8,827 nt of DNA, taken from NCBI GenBank assembly GCA_030158535.1, contig JAOASV010000188.1:1-8827 (forward strand), in the 5' to 3' direction. The notes below the pieces were generated by a model. The model searched no databases. It saw only the letters and a program-made list of their open reading frames with translations, and was not told the origin of the DNA. Below, piece by piece: positions 5,766-8,827 of the stretch. The stretch's first letter is position 1; each line of letters opens with the position of its first letter. Position numbers and translations under genes: made by a program. Origin of the DNA: Sediminibacterium sp. (lineage in GTDB: Bacteria; Bacteroidota; Bacteroidia; Chitinophagales; Chitinophagaceae).

Positions 5766-6901
5766 GACAAAGATTGAATGGCTTTTTGAAGTCTATCTAA
5801 GAATATATCAATTTCCTGTTTTGTAATAGCCAAAGAAGGAAGTAATCTGATTACGTTTGGTTTTGCTTCGCCAGTAAATACTTTAAACTCCTGCAGTAAT
5901 ACTTTTTTCAAATCTTTGATTTCATCCGGCACATCAAAACCAATCATAAGGCCTCTGCCTCTTACATTTTGTAGTTGTGGAATTTTTGAAAGTGCTTCCA
6001 TTAAGTAAGCGCCATGACTAGCAGCACTCGCTAATAAATTTTTTTGTTCCATTACTTCTACTACTGCCAGTGCAGCAGCGCATGCCAAATGATTACCACC
6101 AAACGTGGTACCTAACATACCGTATTTTGGTGCAATATGGGGTGCAATTAAAATACCGCCAATGGGAAATCCATTGCCCATACCTTTTGCCATCGAATAA
6201 ATATCGGCGTCTACGCCTGCAGCATCATGCGCAAAAAACTGTCCTGTTCTGCCATAACCACACTGCACACTATCCGCAATATATAAAGCGCCATGCTTGT
6301 CACATAAAGACCTGATACTTTGTAAAAAAGAATTTGATGCTACACGAATACCGCCAACACCTTGTATGCCTTCAATAATAAAAGCTGCAATTGTGTCACC
6401 CTCTTTTTCGAAGCATGATTTTAACGCCTCATCATCATTAAAAGGCAAGAAAATAATATTATCTGTTTCATTTACAGGTGCAATAATAGACGGGTTGTCT
6501 GTTGCTGCAACGGCAAGTGAAGTTCTCCCGTGGAAAGATTTTGTAAATGCAATAATTTTTTTGCGGCCGGTAACAAAAGACGCAAGCTTTAAAGCGTTTT
6601 CGTTGGCTTCTGCACCACTATTGCATAAAAAAAGTTGAAAGTCTTGTTTACCACTTACCGTTCCTATTTTTTCTGCTAGCTTAGATTGAATAGGAATGAT
6701 AACAGAGTTAGAATAAAAAGCAATTTGATGCAGTTGCGTTTCAATCGCTGATACCCAGTATGGATGCGTATGACCAATACTTATAACAGCATGCCCACCA
6801 TACATATCTAGGTACTCCGTACCTTTTTCATCCCACACATACGAGCCCGCAGCTTTTGTTATGGTGATATTATTAAGTGGATATACGTCAAATAGTTTCA
6901 T
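5762..6901 (-). CDS. argD: N-acylornithine aminotransferase (acetyl/succinylornithine transaminase)
   Basis: This PLP-dependent class III aminotransferase moves an amino group from glutamate to N-acylglutamate semialdehyde, producing N-acylornithine. The 379-residue product has GGHAVISIGHTHP (35-47), the phosphate-binding NSGAEANENALKLA (94-107), FHGRT (123-127), Asp210 and Gln213 in ADSVQCGYGRTG (209-220), the Schiff-base Lys239 in SMAKGMGNGFP, and GTTFGGNHLACAAA. Asp210-Ser211 replaces the common Asp-Glu of this family, but the cofactor-contacting Asp and Gln remain, so activity is expected. The ATG at 6901 lies 2 bases after the argC stop, and its TGA overlaps the argF' start. Class III enzymes can be hard to tell apart by sequence, but the operon position makes ArgD nearly certain. 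Confidence 0.95.
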   Translation of the reverse strand: MKLFDVYPLNNITITKAAGSYVWDEKGTEYLDMYGGHAVISIGHTHPYWVSAIETQLHQIAFYSNSVIIPIQSKLAEKIGTVSGKQDFQLFLCNSGAEANENALKLASFVTGRKKIIAFTKSFHGRTSLAVAATDNPSIIAPVNETDNIIFLPFNDDEALKSCFEKEGDTIAAFIIEGIQGVGGIRVASNSFLQSIRSLCDKHGALYIADSVQCGYGRTGQFFAHDAAGVDADIYSMAKGMGNGFPIGGILIAPHIAPKYGMLGTTFGGNHLACAAALAVVEVMEQKNLLASAASHGAYLMEALSKIPQLQNVRGRGLMIGFDVPDEIKDLKKVLLQEFKVFTGEAKPNVIRLLPSLAITKQEIDIFLDRLQKAIQSLS

Positions 6902-6903
6902 GT

Positions 6904-7905
6904 CTAAAAAAAGTTTGCTTTAAATAAAAGACCCGTTGTTTCACCAAGTCCAAAAAGTAAATTCATATTTTGAACCGCCTGACCACTAGCTCCTTTTATT
7001 AAATTATCAATAGCGCTATGCACCACCAGTTTATTTCCCCTTTTTTCAATTTGCAATACGCATTTATTGGTATTCACTACCTGCTTTAAATGGATTGCAG
7101 CATCTGATACCACCACAAATGGATGCGCCGCATAATAGTTAGCATACATTTCCAGAACAGCCTCAATTGGTAAACTGCAATCCATTACTGAACTGGTATA
7201 AATACCTCTTGTGAAATCCCCTCTCCATGGCACAAAATGCAGGCCAGACCCTTCGCCGCTTGTACTAAGTGGCGCGTCTGATTGCAACTGATTGATAGAT
7301 TGTATAATTTCAAAAACGTGCTGGTGATCCAGTGTTTTATAAGACTGAATATTATTAGCGCGCCAACTAAAATGAGAAGTAGCACTTAATGACTGTCCAG
7401 CACCCGTAGAGCCTGTAATACCTGTAGTATAAATATCTTGCAAGAGACCTGCTTTTGCAAGTGGTAATAATGCGAGTTGAATAGCCGTTGCAAAACAGCC
7501 CGGGTTGGCAATGTTTTTTGCAGTGGTTATTTTTTCACGATTGAGTTCTGGTAAACCGTATACAAAAGTTCTATCTCCAATGGTTGCATTTGGTGCAAGT
7601 CTAAAATCTTGTGACAAATCAATGATGGAAACTGATGGGCTTACACTTTGTTCTGTAAGTAATTTTTTTGCTTCGCCATGACCCACACATAAAAATAATA
7701 CGTCGATGGCATCAGAAAAAGAATTTGAAAATACTAAATCGGTATCGCCTACTAAATCTGTATGAACTGCAGATACGGGTTTACCAGCATTACTACTGCT
7801 ATGTATACATGTGATGTTTACCTGAGGGTGATGAATTAATATTCTGATAAGTTCGCCGCCCGTGTAACCAGCACCACCTGCTATACCAACATTTATTTTT
7901 TTCAT
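6904..7905 (-). CDS. argC: N-acyl-gamma-glutamyl-phosphate reductase
   Basis: ArgC reduces N-acylglutamyl phosphate to the semialdehyde with NADPH. The 333-residue protein starts with a Rossmann nucleotide-binding motif, GIAGGAGYTGGEL (7-19). It carries the catalytic Cys137 in NIANPGCFAT, the GSTGAGQS loop (165-172) and the active-site His223 in GLHFVPWRGDFTRG. The block SHFSWRANNIQSYK (177-190) recalls Bacteroidota ArgC proteins. The ATG at 7905-7903 overlaps the argG stop as ATGA (7902-7905), indicating coupled translation, and the TAG stop is 2 bases before argD. The substrate would be the succinyl form if the pathway is succinylated. Nothing appears damaged, and the identification is secure. 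Confidence 0.97.
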   Translation of the reverse strand: MKKINVGIAGGAGYTGGELIRILIHHPQVNITCIHSSSNAGKPVSAVHTDLVGDTDLVFSNSFSDAIDVLFLCVGHGEAKKLLTEQSVSPSVSIIDLSQDFRLAPNATIGDRTFVYGLPELNREKITTAKNIANPGCFATAIQLALLPLAKAGLLQDIYTTGITGSTGAGQSLSATSHFSWRANNIQSYKTLDHQHVFEIIQSINQLQSDAPLSTSGEGSGLHFVPWRGDFTRGIYTSSVMDCSLPIEAVLEMYANYYAAHPFVVVSDAAIHLKQVVNTNKCVLQIEKRGNKLVVHSAIDNLIKGASGQAVQNMNLLFGLGETTGLLFKANFF

Positions 7906-8827
7906 GACTGGCTATTTTTGATGCTATGGTAAATAGATGTTTGGTTGCCAAATATTTTAGAGAATCCACGAACGTCTTCACCAGACCAGCCACTATTCAT
8001 TTCTCCATATTTACCAAACTTGCTACTCATTAAATCAAAGGCAGATTCAATACCAATGACTGTAAAACGGTAAGGATGTAATTGAACAAATACAGTGCCT
8101 GTAACATTTTCTTGTGCATTTTCTAAAAATGCTTCTATATCGCGCATCACAGGATCCATGATTTGACCTTCATGCAACCAGTTACCATAAAACTGCGCCA
8201 ATTGATCTTTCCAATTTAACTGCCACTTGGTTAACACGTGTTTTTCTAGCGCATGGTGCGCTTTTAAAATTACCATGGGCGCTGCTGCTTCAAAACCAAC
8301 ACGTCCTTTGATACCAATAATGGTATCGCCAACATGTATGTCTCTACCAATGCCGTAGGCACCTGCAATGGTTTGTAAATATTGAATGGCTTTTGTTGGA
8401 TGATCAAAACGTTTGTCATTAATCATGGTTAAAGCACCTTGTTCAAAATGCAAACTCACTTCTTCGCTACCTGATGCAGTTACCTGTGTTGGCCATGCAG
8501 ATTCTGGCAACATGCCTTTAGACGTTAAAGTTTCTTTGCCGCCAACACTGGTTCCCCAAAGCCCTTTATTAATCGAATAAGCAGCTTTTTCAAAGTTCAT
8601 GGTAACCCCCTTAGATTTTAAATACGCAATTTCATCTTCTCTACTAAGCTGCATATCTCTAATAGGGGTAATAATGGTAACGCCAGGAATCATGATATGA
8701 AAAACCATATCAAAACGAACCTGATCATTACCAGCGCCTGTACTACCATGCACTACCGCAGTAGCATTCATCTTTTTGGCATGCTCTGCAATATGAAGTG
8801 CTTGACTGAGGCGTTCTGCACTTACAC
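7902..8827 (-). CDS. argG: Argininosuccinate synthase, 5' end beyond the window
   Basis: ArgG joins citrulline and aspartate with ATP to form argininosuccinate. The frame is open to the right edge, so the gene is partial. The 307 visible codons begin VSAERLSQALHIAEHAKK and continue into HGSTGAGNDQVRFD, close to argininosuccinate synthase signature 2 (with Ala where Lys or Arg is more common). Further blocks are INKGLWGTSVGGKE, the acceptor-binding region GIGRDIHVGDTIIGIKGRVGFEAAAP, and a C-terminal VQLHPYRFTVIGIESAFDLM. An internal ATG at 8771 is not the start, because conserved sequence precedes it. About 85-95 N-terminal residues, including the ATP-binding loop, should lie outside. It is the first arginine gene seen, so the operon promoter and the acyl-glutamate-forming enzyme are expected further right. 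Confidence 0.96.
   Translation of the reverse strand, partial: VSAERLSQALHIAEHAKKMNATAVVHGSTGAGNDQVRFDMVFHIMIPGVTIITPIRDMQLSREDEIAYLKSKGVTMNFEKAAYSINKGLWGTSVGGKETLTSKGMLPESAWPTQVTASGSEEVSLHFEQGALTMINDKRFDHPTKAIQYLQTIAGAYGIGRDIHVGDTIIGIKGRVGFEAAAPMVILKAHHALEKHVLTKWQLNWKDQLAQFYGNWLHEGQIMDPVMRDIEAFLENAQENVTGTVFVQLHPYRFTVIGIESAFDLMSSKFGKYGEMNSGWSGEDVRGFSKIFGNQTSIYHSIKNSQS

Noticed and set aside
5512..5826. Plus-strand open frame of 104 codons opposite argF' and the end of argD
   Set aside because: It is antisense to two well-conserved genes and has no recognisable protein features; it is a by-product of their codon pattern.
6297..6638. Plus-strand open frame of 113 codons opposite argD
   Set aside because: It lies wholly antisense to conserved argD coding sequence, with no domain or start context to support it.
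8769..8771. ATG at 8771 as the start of argG
   Set aside because: The frame continues upstream to the edge with conserved argininosuccinate synthase sequence (VSAERLSQAL), so the gene is truncated by the window.

Overview
The window is a tightly packed, single-strand (minus) gene block from an AT-rich member of the Bacteroidota, most likely the Chitinophagaceae or a near relative. Reasons for that placement: the acyl-ornithine type of carbamoyltransferase (ArgF') in place of ordinary ornithine carbamoyltransferase; the arginine gene order argG-argC-argD-argF'-argB-argE-argH; no convincing Shine-Dalgarno sequences before the starts; an exported protein whose predicted mature N-terminus is Gln, as in the Bacteroidetes 'Q-rule'; and a class D beta-lactamase-like lipoprotein of the kind common in this phylum. 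The genus assignment is inference.

Layout, in the direction of transcription (right to left): argG (5' end beyond the right edge), argC, argD, argF', argB, argE and argH run from 8827 to 1558. They overlap by 4 bases (ATGA) at argG/argC and argD/argF', and are 2 bases apart at argC/argD and argF'/argB. ArgB starts with GTG and ArgE with TTG. A 35-base gap follows argH, then an exported FKBP-type peptidyl-prolyl isomerase (1522-782), a 22-base gap, and a class D beta-lactamase-like lipoprotein (759-1) that runs off the left edge just short of its C-terminus. No gene-free stretch exceeds 35 bases, and no RNA genes, mobile elements or CRISPR arrays were seen.

How the genes work together: ArgB, ArgC and ArgD convert an N-acylglutamate to N-acylornithine. 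ArgF' carbamoylates the still-acylated ornithine, ArgE removes the acyl group to release citrulline, and ArgG and ArgH finish arginine. The residue at the known specificity position of ArgF' is Val90, which predicts an N-succinyl rather than N-acetyl pathway. The acyltransferase for the first step and the operon promoter must lie outside the window, presumably upstream of argG.

Most notable: the class D beta-lactamase homologue at the left end has Glu instead of the essential Lys in its S-x-x-K motif (STFE, residues 75-78). Its other two catalytic motifs are also altered, and a segment ahead of motif II is shortened. It looks like a pseudo-enzyme rather than a working beta-lactamase. No clearly new multi-gene system is present; the rest is a well-formed arginine biosynthesis operon.
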